Positions 1-11,065 are shown, counted from the first letter of the stretch. The stretch: DNA of 64,000 nt from Rhodanobacter sp. C05 (GCF_002001165.1 NZ_MUNQ01000010.1:246782-310781); one strand, 5' to 3'. Notes: a model not told the origin generated them from the sequence alone. Numbers and translations: made by a program.

Positions 1-957
<957 letters not shown>

Positions 958-980
958 GTCCACCGTTCAATGCAGCAAGA

Positions 981-1012
981 AAAGAAAACCCCGCCTTCGC
1001 GGGGTTTTCTTT
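981..1012 (+). terminator. Rho-independent terminator of groEL
   Basis: A perfect 14-bp stem (981-994 with 999-1012) closes a CTTC tetraloop. The stem base is A-rich on the left and T-rich on the right (GGGGTTTTCTTT). It begins 24 bases past the groEL stop and fits an intrinsic terminator for the groESL transcript. Confidence 0.9.
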
Positions 1013-1103
1013 ATCTGCGCCATCGGGGCCGGTATCGTGTTGTCGTACGCAGAAAATGCTCAGTTGGCCAAGCCGGCCTTGTCCCGCATGTCGTCAATGC
1101 AGT

Positions 1104-1475
1104 TCAATGCCCATTGGTGTTGGCTGGAGCGCTGGCCGGACTCGTCGTCGCATTGTTGCTCATGGTCGCCGTGCTATCCACGGTGGCACCGGCCTCTACC
1201 GTAGCGCCGGCGTCTATCGTTGCACCCGCATCCACGGTGGCACCGCTGTCGACGGTCGCCGAGTGGGTGCCAAGGGTTTGCGTGCTGTTCGTCGTGCTGT
1301 TGCCGCGTGCCTGGGAGAGGATCTGGCTGAGCGTGCGTGTCGGGCTGGAAGCTGGTGTGCCAGCTTTTGTGCTGGTGGCGACGTTGGCGCCACCACCCGG
1401 GCTGATCTGGGCGAACGCGGGGGCGGTGAGTACGCAGGCACCGATAATGAGGGCGACAAGCATGTTTATGCGCAT
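1104..1475 (-). CDS. Small secreted protein with GATVDA-type hexapeptide repeats
   Basis: Unrecognised 123-residue protein. The ATG at 1475 is preceded by a good ribosome-binding site (GGAGG, 8 bases upstream). It opens a clean signal peptide (MRINMLVALIIGACVLTAPAFA, then Q), which supports this start over a longer upstream ATG. The mature part is Ala/Thr/Ser-rich with no Cys. It carries at least five tandem six-residue units (SGATVD AGATID AGATVE AGATVD). Spacing of this kind could form a short left-handed beta-helix, as in hexapeptide-repeat proteins, but low-complexity linker sequence is equally possible. It is probably periplasmic or secreted. The function is unknown. Confidence 0.6.
   Translation of the reverse strand: MRINMLVALIIGACVLTAPAFAQISPGGGANVATSTKAGTPASSPTRTLSQILSQARGNSTTNSTQTLGTHSATVDSGATVDAGATIDAGATVEAGATVDSTATMSNNATTSPASAPANTNGH
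1186..1260. repeat. Tandem 18-bp-period repeat inside the small secreted protein gene
   Basis: Read on the plus strand, the unit (variants of ACGGTGGCACCGGCCTCT) recurs about every 18 bases, four to five times, with diverged third positions. It encodes the six-residue repeats of the protein on the minus strand. The period is a multiple of three, so copy-number change would keep the frame. Confidence 0.6.
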
Positions 1476-1647
1476 GGGATTGACCTCCAGGATAAGTACT
1501 TGCCGTGAAACACGAAGTACAAGGCTGCACACGGCGTGCACCACATCCTAGGCGTTGTCCGCTTGGGATGTCTGAACATGGCGGTCTCCGATTCAGTCGA
1601 CAGACAGCCCGACGGCATCGCGTCGTTTGGCCGGGTAGAAGCCCTGA

Positions 1648-3546
1648 TCAGGGTGGCAGCGCAGCTGGAACCGGCTGTCCGGTTGGCACCCTGTCGATGT
1701 GGGCAATGCCGCCTGCAGAGGGTGTTTCGGCCTTCGGCAGCAGCTTGTCGAGTTTGCCGCTCATGCGCAGCTGGTTGACGCTGGCCATGGCGTCGTCGAG
1801 TTTTCGCTGGTCGCTGTCTTCGTCCGGTGGCGCGGCGCCGGGCGCTTGGGTCAGCGCGGCGAGCTGTGGGCCAATCAGGCCAGTCAGTGCGAAGTAGGCA
1901 TCATCGTGGATGCCGGCCTGCGTGAGCAATTTGCCGGGAAGCAGCCATGCGGCCGTGTCCTCATGCAGCGGTTGGCCCTGATAGTGCGGATCGACCAGCA
2001 GCCACGTACCTGGCTGGCTCAGCATGTCCTTGTCATCGACGAAGCCGGTAATCTGGTAGCTGTTGCTCAGTGCCGGCAGATGATCGCCATAGAACAGCAC
2101 CAGGCTCCGCCGCTGGCGTTGCGCCAGCCACGTGACCAGCCGACCGAGTTCGGCGTCGGCATGCTGCAGGTGGTAGAGGTAGGTCTGCAATTCCTGCTTG
2201 TCCGCGCCAGTGATGCCGTCCGGTACCGGGATGGCATCGCGTTCGGCGCGGTTGGCCGGTTCGACATCGTAGGGGCCATGTGCCTCGATGCTGATCGCGA
2301 AGATGAATTGCGGTGGCCCATTGTCCTTCAGCTCGCGCATGATCTGGTCGGTCATCGCGCTGTCGGCCATGTACTTGCCGTCCATCGGCGCGTTGGCAGG
2401 GAACGAGGACTGCGACACGAAACGGCTGAAGCCCAATGACTTGAACGCGGTAGTGCGGTTCCAGAAGGCCGGGTCGTTGCCGTGCAGCGCGGTGGTTTCG
2501 TAGCCATGCGCGTTCAGTGCACGCACCAGACTCGGTACGGCCTTGTGGCTCATCTGCAGGTAGGGAAACTGCAGGTTTTCGAAGTAGCGCAGCGACAGCC
2601 CGGTGAGCACCTCGAACTCGGTGCGGATGGTGCCGCCGCCGAAAGTCGGCACATGCAGGGCACCACTGATGCCGTGCGTGGCCAGCCGGCGCAGGTTGGG
2701 CGCGAAATTGCTCTGCTCATAGCCGCGCATGATGGTCGGATCGAAGAACGACTCGCTCTGTATCACCACGATGTCGGGCAGCGCATCGCCTGTGGCCGGG
2801 GTCCGCATGGACTGTTGCAGTGCTGCTGTGGATTGGTCGATCAATTGCGTTGCCGCAGCACCGTCGGGCTTGCGTTTGCCCTGGCCATACTGCAGGTGAA
2901 ACATCACCAGTGAACTGATCAGGCCGGAATGCTCGCTGGTGGACGAGGCCGACCACGGCTCCAGCCAGAGCACCCTGGCGTTGTAAATGTTTGTCCACGC
3001 GGACTGGCCGACCAGCAGGCTGATCAGTGCCGCTGCCAGCACGCTGCCGGTCAGCAGCCGTTTGCCGCGGGTGTGCCGGGCAAACAGCGGTGGTTCAAGG
3101 CGCCACATCGCGATGATCAGGGCCACACTGGCCAGCAAGCCAAGATATGGCCACGGACTGTGCGGCAGATAGCCAAACAGCAGATGTGCTCCGCCCTTGC
3201 GCAACTGGCCCACCATGCGGAAATCATCCGGCAGCAGCGGGGTGCCCAGATTCGCCACCTTCAGCATGTTGACGGCGTACACCAGTCCTTGCAGCAGGAA
3301 GGCCAGCCCGAACGACAGCAAGGCGCGGCGACTGAGTACCAGCAGCAGGCCAGCCAGCAGCAGACCGGGCCATGCGTTGGCGAGCGGAAAACGAGGTTGA
3401 TCGAGCATCTGCAACGGTGCCACGCCAGCCTCCCCATCCAGCAGGCCGGTCAGCAGCACGAACGCCAGCGCCAGTAACAGCAGCAACGTGACACGTGTCG
3501 CCAGCGCACGCCAAGGGCGCGGATGGCCAGAAGAATTCAACGACAT
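1648..3546 (-). CDS. LTA synthase / phosphoglycerol transferase family membrane sulfatase
   Basis: Membrane-bound alkaline-phosphatase-superfamily transferase of the LtaS/MdoB type, 632 residues. The N-terminal part (about 1-200) has around five hydrophobic segments. The rest is a periplasmic sulfatase-fold domain. The metal and active-site motifs are visible in order: VVIQSESFFDP, GGTIRTEFEVLTG (the region of the nucleophilic Thr), LHGND, FAISIEAHGPY and VLFYGDHLP. In Gram-negatives such enzymes move phosphoglycerol or phosphoethanolamine onto periplasmic glucans or lipid A; the exact acceptor cannot be read here. The ATG at 3546 (MSLNSSGHPRPW) is preferred over a far-upstream ATG because it sits just before the first membrane segment. 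The gene is divergent from glnE. Confidence 0.85.
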   Translation of the reverse strand: MSLNSSGHPRPWRALATRVTLLLLLALAFVLLTGLLDGEAGVAPLQMLDQPRFPLANAWPGLLLAGLLLVLSRRALLSFGLAFLLQGLVYAVNMLKVANLGTPLLPDDFRMVGQLRKGGAHLLFGYLPHSPWPYLGLLASVALIIAMWRLEPPLFARHTRGKRLLTGSVLAAALISLLVGQSAWTNIYNARVLWLEPWSASSTSEHSGLISSLVMFHLQYGQGKRKPDGAAATQLIDQSTAALQQSMRTPATGDALPDIVVIQSESFFDPTIMRGYEQSNFAPNLRRLATHGISGALHVPTFGGGTIRTEFEVLTGLSLRYFENLQFPYLQMSHKAVPSLVRALNAHGYETTALHGNDPAFWNRTTAFKSLGFSRFVSQSSFPANAPMDGKYMADSAMTDQIMRELKDNGPPQFIFAISIEAHGPYDVEPANRAERDAIPVPDGITGADKQELQTYLYHLQHADAELGRLVTWLAQRQRRSLVLFYGDHLPALSNSYQITGFVDDKDMLSQPGTWLLVDPHYQGQPLHEDTAAWLLPGKLLTQAGIHDDAYFALTGLIGPQLAALTQAPGAAPPDEDSDQRKLDDAMASVNQLRMSGKLDKLLPKAETPSAGGIAHIDRVPTGQPVPAALPP

Positions 3547-3741
3547 GGCAGTCCTGCAGTTGCTGTCATGGTGTGGACACAAAAATGTAATTGCATCCAG
3601 ATGAACCAAGTGTTGGCGCCCAACGGCAAGCTCCGGGGTGGTGAGTGACGTCTTGCAACGTTTCTTGGCGTCGACGGTGTACCAGGTTCGAGGCGTTCAT
3701 TGAGCGCAGCATCCTTTGCCGCAGTGCGGCACAATGCTTGG

Positions 3742-6603
3742 ATGCTTGTTCATGAATCCGCCGCGCTGCGCGCGCTGATAGACGATCGCTACAGCGACCT
3801 CGTTGCCCGTTGTCGCGCTGCCGGCGTGCCCTTGCACGACGATGCCGGCGTGGCCGAACGCATACGTCGCACGCTGCTGGCCAGCGATTTCGCCTTCGAT
3901 GTGTGGTGCCGCCAGCCGCAATTGCTGGCGCCGCAGGGACTGGAACGCCTGCGCTCGGGCAGCGATGCCAGTGCGCGCATCGATGCCGTCAAGCTCTCCG
4001 ACGACGAAGCCACCAGCATGATGGTGTTGCGGCGTTTCCGGCACGCCGAGGCATTGCGGCTGGTGTTTCGCGACGTCAACGGACTGGACGAACTACCGGA
4101 AACCCTGTCCGCCACCAGCGTGCTTTACGAGGTGCTGCTGGGTGTGTCGCTGAACTGGTCCGAGCACGCGCTGGCAGCGCGCTATGGCTATAGCCGCACG
4201 CACGATGGTGCGCGCCAGCGATTGCTGGTGATCGGTTTCGGCAAGCTGGGCGGCAGCGAACTGAACTTCTCTTCCGACATCGATCTGGTGCTGGCCTATC
4301 CGCACGGCGGTCAGACCGACGGTGCGCGACCGCTCGACAACAGCGAATACTTCATCCGGCTCGGTCGCCAGCTGGTGCGTCTGCTGAATGAGCCGACCGT
4401 GGACGGCATCTGCGCCCGGGTCGACCTGCGGCTGCGGCCGTTCGGCAACGCCGGCCGGCTGGCGCTGTCCTTTGCCGCGATGGAGCAGTACTACCAGAGC
4501 GAGGGCCGCGACTGGGAACGCTATGCCTGGATCAAGGCACGACCGGTTGCTGGCGACCTCGGTGCCGGCAAGCAGCTGCAGGAGATGCTGCGGCCGTTCG
4601 TCTATCGCAAGTATCTCGATTACACCGCGTTTGCCGGTTTGCGTGAGATGAAGACCCTGATCGACGCAGAGGTCGCGCGCAAGGATCTGGCCGACAACCT
4701 CAAGCTCGGCCCCGGCGGCATCCGCGAGATCGAATTCATCGTGCAGCTGACCCAGCTGATCCGCGGTGGCCGCGAACCCAGCCTGCGTGTTCGCGGCTTG
4801 CTGCCGGCGTTGACCGCGTGCGAGGCACGTGGCCATATCGGCGCTGCGCGTGCGCGCATGCTGCGCGAGGCGTATGTGCTGCTGCGGCGGGTGGAGAATC
4901 GTGTACAGATGTTGCGCGATGCGCAGACCCACGACGTTCCCGATGACGAGTTGAGTCGCGAGCGGATTGCGCTGAGCCTCGACTATCCCGATTGGGACAC
5001 CTTGAATGCGGCGCTGGCCACACATCGCAGTATCGTCAGCGAGGAATTTGCCGCCGTGCTGGTGCCGCAAGGCGGTGGTGCCGCCAGCGTGCCGGCCGCG
5101 GATCGGGTGTTGTGGCAGCGCGCCTGTGACGAATCACTTGATACCAGTACGCTGGAAGCTTCCGGTTTCGTGCCTGGTGCCGAGCTGGTCGAGACCTTGC
5201 TGAAACTGCCGCAGGCTGCCCCGGTGCGCGCCATGTCGGCGCGCTCGCGCGAACGACTGGACCAGCTGATGCCGCAACTGTTCAGCGCCGCGCGCGGCAG
5301 CGTCGCGCCGGTGCCCTGCCTGTTGCGACTGTGTCGGCTGATGCAGGCGGTGGCACGACGGTCGTCGTACCTGGCGCTGCTGGAAGAGCAGCCTGCCGCG
5401 CGCAGGCGGCTGGTGCGCCTGTTCGGCGATAGTGCATTCCTTGCTGAACGAGTGATCGCGCAGCCGCTGCTGCTGGACGACGTGCTCGATCCGCGCATCG
5501 ACCAGCTGCCGTTCAAGCGTGCCGACATTGCGGCGGAGATCGCCCGTGTACTGGCCACGCTGGAGGAGCGTGAGGCCGAAGCAGAACTCGAGCGGGTCAA
5601 CGAATTCAAGGCATCCACTGCGTTCAGGCTTGGCCTTGCCTTCAACGACGGTCGTGCCGATGCGGTCGCCACTGCGCGCCGGCTCGCTGCCCTGGCCGAA
5701 TCGGTGGTGGGTGCCGTGTTGATGCTGGCCGAGCGCGAGCTGATTGCGCAGCACGGTCGCTTGCCTGGGGCAGGTTCCGGCTTCTCCGTGCTCGGCTACG
5801 GCAGCCTGGGCGGGGAGGAGCTGGGTTTCGCTTCGGATCTGGATCTGGTGTTCGTCTACGACGGTCGTCGCGCGCAGGCGATGAGCGATGGTGCGCGGCC
5901 GATCGAGGGGTCGCGCTGGTACCAGCGACTCGCCCAGCGCGTGATGAACTGGCTGACGGTGCTGACCCGTGGCGGCCGTCTGTATGAAGTCGATGCGCGA
6001 CTGCGCCCGGACGGTTCCAAGGGGCTGCTGGTCAGCAGCCTCGATGCCTTCGCGGCCTACCAGAAAAGCCGGGCATGGACATGGGAGCATCAGGCACTGT
6101 TGCGTGCGCGGCCGGCGGCCGGTGATGCAGCGCTCAATCACGAACTGGCCGAAGTGCGTCGCGAGATCCTTGCGGTGCCGCGCGAGCGGATCGCCGTGCT
6201 GGCGGATGTAAGCAGCATGCGCTCGCGCTGGCGTGCCGAACGCGATCGTTCGGACGCGAGCAAGCTCGATCTGAAGCAAGGCCACGGCGGTCTGCTCGAC
6301 ATCGAATTCGCCCTGCAGGGTCTGGTGCTGGCGCACGCGGCGCAGCATCCCGAGTTGCTGGGTGTCACGGCCAACGCCGCGCTGATCGAAGCCTGTCGTG
6401 GTGCAGGCCTGCTTGACGCCAACCAGGCGGCCATCCTGACAGTGGCGCATGCCGATCTGCTGCAGCGCGCGCTGGCCTGCACGCTCGATCTGCGTTCGCG
6501 CATCGCACCGCGTGATGCCGGGCTGGAGCAGTTGTGCGGCAGTGTGTGCGATGTCACGGCCGCGCTCGGTTTCGTGTTCGGGCCATCCGATCCTTCGATC
6601 TAG
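3742..6603 (+). CDS. glnE: Bifunctional glutamine synthetase adenylyltransferase/deadenylase GlnE
   Basis: Adds AMP to, and removes it from, glutamine synthetase, so adjusting ammonia assimilation to nitrogen status signalled through PII proteins. The protein is 953 residues, close to the E. coli enzyme (946). It has the expected duplicated nucleotidyltransferase architecture. The N-terminal deadenylylase half carries GFGKLGGSELNFSSDIDLV near residue 164. The C-terminal adenylylating half carries GYGSLGGEELGFASDLDLV near residue 684. Both keep the Gly-Gly/Ser and D-x-D metal motifs, and each is followed by a helical GlnE domain. The ATG at 3742 was chosen; an in-frame TTG at 3700 is possible but lacks a clear binding site. 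The gene is monocistronic here and divergent from the phosphoglycerol transferase. Confidence 0.95.
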   Translation: MLVHESAALRALIDDRYSDLVARCRAAGVPLHDDAGVAERIRRTLLASDFAFDVWCRQPQLLAPQGLERLRSGSDASARIDAVKLSDDEATSMMVLRRFRHAEALRLVFRDVNGLDELPETLSATSVLYEVLLGVSLNWSEHALAARYGYSRTHDGARQRLLVIGFGKLGGSELNFSSDIDLVLAYPHGGQTDGARPLDNSEYFIRLGRQLVRLLNEPTVDGICARVDLRLRPFGNAGRLALSFAAMEQYYQSEGRDWERYAWIKARPVAGDLGAGKQLQEMLRPFVYRKYLDYTAFAGLREMKTLIDAEVARKDLADNLKLGPGGIREIEFIVQLTQLIRGGREPSLRVRGLLPALTACEARGHIGAARARMLREAYVLLRRVENRVQMLRDAQTHDVPDDELSRERIALSLDYPDWDTLNAALATHRSIVSEEFAAVLVPQGGGAASVPAADRVLWQRACDESLDTSTLEASGFVPGAELVETLLKLPQAAPVRAMSARSRERLDQLMPQLFSAARGSVAPVPCLLRLCRLMQAVARRSSYLALLEEQPAARRRLVRLFGDSAFLAERVIAQPLLLDDVLDPRIDQLPFKRADIAAEIARVLATLEEREAEAELERVNEFKASTAFRLGLAFNDGRADAVATARRLAALAESVVGAVLMLAERELIAQHGRLPGAGSGFSVLGYGSLGGEELGFASDLDLVFVYDGRRAQAMSDGARPIEGSRWYQRLAQRVMNWLTVLTRGGRLYEVDARLRPDGSKGLLVSSLDAFAAYQKSRAWTWEHQALLRARPAAGDAALNHELAEVRREILAVPRERIAVLADVSSMRSRWRAERDRSDASKLDLKQGHGGLLDIEFALQGLVLAHAAQHPELLGVTANAALIEACRGAGLLDANQAAILTVAHADLLQRALACTLDLRSRIAPRDAGLEQLCGSVCDVTAALGFVFGPSDPSI

Positions 6604-6914
6604 CCAGGCCAGATCACGCGATGCCATGCATCAATGGTATCCGGGTGGGCAAGTGCTCCAGCAAGTTCCTGCGCAGCGTCCTTCGCATGTCGCCATGCCA
6701 CGCAGCGGATCGCCAGATTGTGTGCTGTTGCACTGCGAAAAAATCATCGTTCAGTTCAATATCGATCTTGAACTCCGGCGATGGCGGGTTAGCTTGCTGG
6801 CGGCGTAGGTAGAACTGCCCGCGGCAACGCTTGTATGGCACCTCACCAACAGGGCAAGATCGACGCAAGCCAGCTGCGTCGCTCCGGGAGGGTGGCGTGT
6901 CAGCAAGGGGGAAC
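6604..6914. other. 311-base gap upstream of the diguanylate cyclase
   Basis: No gene is supported here. It contains an inverted repeat GTTCAA-N8-TTGAAC at 6754-6773 next to an A-rich run (6738-6742), a reasonable site for an operator or promoter of the downstream gene. The rest shows nothing clear. Confidence 0.4.
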
Positions 6915-9908
6915 ATGGCACGAAGGTTGTACGCGGTCCTGTTCACGATACTGAGCTGCATATTCGGTATGCGGTCAGCCGTTGCATTGGATCCGCAGAC
7001 TCCGATCCATGCCTTCGTCCTGGATCACTGGAGCGTCGAGCAGGGTCTGCCGCAAATCACCATCCTCGGCATTGCCCAGGATCGCGCAGGCTTTCTATGG
7101 GTCGACACGCAGACCGCCGTGGCGCGTTTCGATGGTGCGCAATTCGTCACGTTTGACCGAGCCGGTACCGGCATCGATACCAGCATGCTCTCGGCGACCT
7201 GGGCGGATCCGCTGGGACAGGTCTGGTTCGGTGGGATACACGGTCTGCTGCTCGAGCACGATGGTCGTTTCACCGCGATGGGCGGCAATGCAGTCAATGC
7301 GATCATCGATGCAGGTGACGGCACTCCACTGTTGGCCACGTCGCAGGGGCTGGCACGTGTGCGGAATGGCCGGATCGTGCCGGTGCGCGGTTACAGCGGT
7401 CCGGCCTACAGCTTGTTGCGCGATGGCAGCGGGTGGTGGATTGGCGGCTTGGGGCGCCTATGTCATCTCGCCGCCGAATTGGATCCGCCGGCCGCGACAT
7501 GCATGCAGCAAGGCAGCACAGGCCAGCAGCCGGCAGCCATCACCAAGATGGCGAGCACCCGGGGCAATCTGTGGCTGGGGACGCACTTCGGACTGATGCG
7601 CGTGGACGGGAATCGCATCGTCCCTTCCGGGCTGAGCCCGGATCTGGATACCACGTCGATTGAAAGTCTTCTGACCGACCGCGATGGCGTGTTGTGGATC
7701 GGCACGGTGCCAGCCCTGTATCGGCGCCTGCCCGATGCCACCCTGGAGCAGGCGGACGACAGCGATATCGCGCATCACCCGTGGATTCAGGCGTTGTATG
7801 AGGATCACGCCGGCAATCTGTGGATGGGCACCCACATCGGAGGCCTGTACCGGGTTTGGAACGGCTGGACGCGCCGCGTGTCATTGCGCGACGGACTGGC
7901 CGATTCACTGGTATGGAGCGTCGTGCGTGCACCACAGGGCGGTATCGTGATCGGCACCAATTCCGATGTGGAAATTTTCGATGGCAAGCACGTGCAGCCG
8001 TTGATCGCCGGCAAAGCGCTGCCGAACCCGTCTGCATACGAGCTCTATTACGACCATCGAGGCCGGCTGTGGATTGGCACCCGTGCCGGCATCGCGGTAT
8101 ATGAGCATGGCCGCGACGTGACTCCACCCGCCTTGGCGGCACTGGCCAGCTGGCAGATCAACGATGTACGCGAATCGACGGATGATGACATCTGGATCGG
8201 CACCTCTGGGGGGCTCTATCGCTGGCATGAGGGTGTCCTCAGCCGTGCCGACCCAGGAACGTCGGTAGCCGCGGCAACCATCCGCTCGATATTGCCGTTG
8301 GCGCCGGATCACCTGTATCTGGGCACCGAGGATGGTATGCGCGAGTGGCGCGACGGCAAGCTGAGTGAACCCGCCTGGGCCGAACCTCTGCGCGGCCACT
8401 TCGTCTCCCGCGTGGCGATGCTGGCTCCCGGCATGCTTGGGGTGGCCACCACCGATGCCGGCATCGGTGTCATGGTGAACGGGCAGCTGCGCATGATCAC
8501 TCAGCAGGATGGTTTGCCCAGCGACAATGCCTGGACCCTCGACATGCTCGATGGCGAGCTCTACGTCGGCTCGATCGCCGGCGCATGGCGGCTGCCGCTC
8601 GCGCAACTACCGCTGCCGGGCATGCCCGTGCAGCAGCTGGTGCCGCAACTACTTGCCGGCGAAGAGCGCGCCACCAGTCTGCACAATACGCACTGCTGCA
8701 ACGGCGGGGCCGGTGCGCGCAGTCTGATCGTCGGCGATGAGATCTGGTACAGCACGACTGACGGCGCGCTCGGGCTGGATACGCGCGCCCTCGGTGCGCA
8801 GCCGAAGCCGCCGCGCGCGATGGTCCAGTCCATCGAGCATGAGGGCAACCTGTTCTCCGGCGAGTCCTTTGATCTTCGCCAGGGCGCGCGTGACCTGGCG
8901 ATTCATTACACCGCCCCCTATCTGCGCATGGGATCCGTGCGCTTCCACTACCAGCTGGAGGGTTATGACGCGGGTTGGCAGGACGTGGGTGCCCGGCGCA
9001 CCGCGTTCTATACACATCTGCCGCCGGGCAAATACCGCTTCCGTGTCGCTGCTGCGCTTTCCGGCGGCACCGTGTTCGGCTCCGAGGCGGATCTGGCGAT
9101 CCAGGTCGAGCCGCACTGGTATGAGCGGGTGCTGGTGCGTGCTGTGGCGGTCCTGTTGCTGTGCCTGGTGATCGCCCTGCTGGTCGGGTGGAGCTTGCGC
9201 ACACAACGTCGTCGCAATGCCCGGCTGGAAGCGCAGGTCACGCAGCGCACCGAGCAGCTTGCACGCGCCATCGAAAGGTTGCGCGTGGCTAACCTCGCAC
9301 TGGCCGAGGAGAGTCATACCGATGCCTTGACCTCGCTGCATAACCGACGCTACTTGCTGGCGCGGCTGCCCGACGTGCTTTCCGGTGACGAGTGCACCGG
9401 CGTGCTGCAGATCGATATCGATTATTTCAAGCAGGTCAACGATGGCTACGGTCATGCGGCGGGTGATGCGGTCTTGCGCGCGCTTGGCCGTCTGCTTACG
9501 GCCGCACGACGCGGCAGCGATATCACCGTGCGTTGGGGCGGGGAGGAGTTTCTGCTGCTGCTGTCCGGCGTCGATGCTGCTGGTGCGTTGAGTATTGCGG
9601 AGCGTTTGCGCCGGGATATCGCCATCCAGGATTTCACGGATGGTCGCGGCGGCAAGATCCGGTTGACTTGTTCGATCGGTTTCAGTCTGCATCCACTCGC
9701 CATGCATGCCGATAGCGCGACATTCGACGCTGCGCTGGAGCTGGCCGATCTTGCCCTGTATCGGGCCAAGCAGGATGGGCGCAACAACTGCGTCGGGCTG
9801 GTCGCCGCCAGGCCGTTGTCTGCGGAAATCCTGACTACTCCGTTCGCATCGCAACTCGACGCGCTGCTGGCGACGGGTCAGCTGCGCTGGGTGCGCGAAG
9901 TGCCATGA
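6915..9908 (+). CDS. Two-component-propeller sensor diguanylate cyclase (Reg_prop-YYY-GGDEF)
   Basis: Membrane-anchored signalling enzyme, 997 residues, predicted to make cyclic di-GMP from two GTP. The ATG at 6915 follows AGGGGG by four bases and starts a signal-type hydrophobic segment (residues 2-23). A periplasmic seven-bladed beta-propeller pair follows, recognised by repeated W-x-G-T blade ends (NLWLGTHFGL, VLWIGT, NLWMGTHIGGLYR, RLWIGTRAGIAVY, DIWIGTSGGLYRW). Next come a Y_Y_Y domain (VRFHYQLEGYDAGWQ, PPGKYRFRVAA), one transmembrane helix (about 750-772), a short coiled coil and a C-terminal GGDEF domain. The active-site motif is GGEEF at residues 875-879. An RGSD inhibitory site sits exactly five residues before it, so product inhibition is expected. 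The ligand is unknown. Confidence 0.92.
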   Translation: MARRLYAVLFTILSCIFGMRSAVALDPQTPIHAFVLDHWSVEQGLPQITILGIAQDRAGFLWVDTQTAVARFDGAQFVTFDRAGTGIDTSMLSATWADPLGQVWFGGIHGLLLEHDGRFTAMGGNAVNAIIDAGDGTPLLATSQGLARVRNGRIVPVRGYSGPAYSLLRDGSGWWIGGLGRLCHLAAELDPPAATCMQQGSTGQQPAAITKMASTRGNLWLGTHFGLMRVDGNRIVPSGLSPDLDTTSIESLLTDRDGVLWIGTVPALYRRLPDATLEQADDSDIAHHPWIQALYEDHAGNLWMGTHIGGLYRVWNGWTRRVSLRDGLADSLVWSVVRAPQGGIVIGTNSDVEIFDGKHVQPLIAGKALPNPSAYELYYDHRGRLWIGTRAGIAVYEHGRDVTPPALAALASWQINDVRESTDDDIWIGTSGGLYRWHEGVLSRADPGTSVAAATIRSILPLAPDHLYLGTEDGMREWRDGKLSEPAWAEPLRGHFVSRVAMLAPGMLGVATTDAGIGVMVNGQLRMITQQDGLPSDNAWTLDMLDGELYVGSIAGAWRLPLAQLPLPGMPVQQLVPQLLAGEERATSLHNTHCCNGGAGARSLIVGDEIWYSTTDGALGLDTRALGAQPKPPRAMVQSIEHEGNLFSGESFDLRQGARDLAIHYTAPYLRMGSVRFHYQLEGYDAGWQDVGARRTAFYTHLPPGKYRFRVAAALSGGTVFGSEADLAIQVEPHWYERVLVRAVAVLLLCLVIALLVGWSLRTQRRRNARLEAQVTQRTEQLARAIERLRVANLALAEESHTDALTSLHNRRYLLARLPDVLSGDECTGVLQIDIDYFKQVNDGYGHAAGDAVLRALGRLLTAARRGSDITVRWGGEEFLLLLSGVDAAGALSIAERLRRDIAIQDFTDGRGGKIRLTCSIGFSLHPLAMHADSATFDAALELADLALYRAKQDGRNNCVGLVAARPLSAEILTTPFASQLDALLATGQLRWVREVP

Positions 9909-9952
9909 AGCAGCTCGCCGGACTGTGCGGAATAGCTTGACCGGCGTTGCGT

Positions 9953-10930
9953 TCAGTTCGTTCCCTGCTGCAGGATCCGTTCGCGCAATTCAGCTGCGAT
10001 CAGGGCGGTTTCGCGCAAGGGTGGTACACGCGGACTTGGTATGGCCGCGTCGAGATCCTGCAGCAGCCCTGCGTCCCGCAACGAACGGTGAAAGCGCGCG
10101 AGTTTCGGCGGCAGCGATCCGATGACAAAGGTTTGCACCGGGCAGCCGACGGCACAGGCTTCGCTGAGCATGTTCACCGAATCGGGCGTGACGACGAGAC
10201 GATCGGCCCAGCCGAGCACGCCCGGATAAGGATTGCGGCCATCATCGTGACCGGCCCAGACCAGACCGGGGACTCCTTGCAAGCTCTGACGGAAGACATC
10301 GATCAATGTGGATGGGGTGCGTCGCGAGGCGAGCACCAGCAGGCTGCCGCCTTCATGCTGCTGGCGGCCCAGCAGGTGAGCGGCAAGCCGGTGGGCGTAG
10401 CCGGCATCCAGGGTCATACCCTTGCGTGGGCCGCCAAGCAGCACACCGACGCGCGGCTGCGGCAGTTCGGCAAACTGCGGGCAGGATTCGCGGCCGTCGA
10501 CCAGCCATGCGTCGTCCACCGGATTCAATGAGCCGAGTGGTTGCAGCACATTGGCGCCATCGACCTGGTCATGTCGTGGCGCGATCACCGTATCCCAGTG
10601 TGCGGGATCGATGCGCGGATCGAGGATCTGCACGGTATGGCACTGCCCGTGGGACAGCTGACGAAGCAGGCGGGTGAACAGGGCTGCGGCGCGGCCACAG
10701 CCGATCGCCACGCCAGGCCAAGGTGGCGTGAATAGCGAACGCTGGCCAGCAGGCAGGCTGTACTGTCCTCCGAGAGTCAGGTGCGGCGCCAGCCATGACC
10801 ATGGCGCCAGTGGCTCCAGGATCAGATGGCGCAGGGGCATCTTCAGATATTCGGCCAGCGCCAGTGCCTGCCGCTGGTTGCCGGCGGCGTCGTCCGTGAT
10901 CACCCAGCATTCGCCATGAAGCTTCAGCAT
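9953..10930 (-). CDS. ELM1/GtrOC1-family putative glycosyltransferase
   Basis: 325-residue member of the family annotated as mitochondrial fission ELM1-like (DUF1022). Bacterial members are thought to be GT-B-type glycosyltransferases acting on envelope sugars. The start [19 protein letters not shown] is the family's typical opening (ITD-x-x-x-GNQRQA), and the mid-part [11 protein letters not shown] and C-terminal [19 protein letters not shown] look like a sugar-nucleotide-binding half. The role is inferred from family only. It converges with the diguanylate cyclase gene, 44 bases apart, and has no obvious ribosome-binding site at the ATG. The nearest pathway partners are the glycan genes from 14086 on. 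Confidence 0.75.
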   Translation of the reverse strand: MLKLHGECWVITDDAAGNQRQALALAEYLKMPLRHLILEPLAPWSWLAPHLTLGGQYSLPAGQRSLFTPPWPGVAIGCGRAAALFTRLLRQLSHGQCHTVQILDPRIDPAHWDTVIAPRHDQVDGANVLQPLGSLNPVDDAWLVDGRESCPQFAELPQPRVGVLLGGPRKGMTLDAGYAHRLAAHLLGRQQHEGGSLLVLASRRTPSTLIDVFRQSLQGVPGLVWAGHDDGRNPYPGVLGWADRLVVTPDSVNMLSEACAVGCPVQTFVIGSLPPKLARFHRSLRDAGLLQDLDAAIPSPRVPPLRETALIAAELRERILQQGTN

Positions 10931-11065
10931 GAGCGCAGGTGGCGAGGCATTGTTTCCCTGATCAACACAGTACGTTCCCCAAGTCGTGATCTGTTGGTGC
11001 GCGCCCGCCTATACACTTGCAAGCCTTGGCGCCATGTCGGCGCGTCGATGCAACAGAGGATACCC

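Noticed and set aside
1186..1260. Short regular repeats considered as a CRISPR array
   Set aside because: Repeats are contiguous 18-mers without unique spacers and lie in a coding frame.
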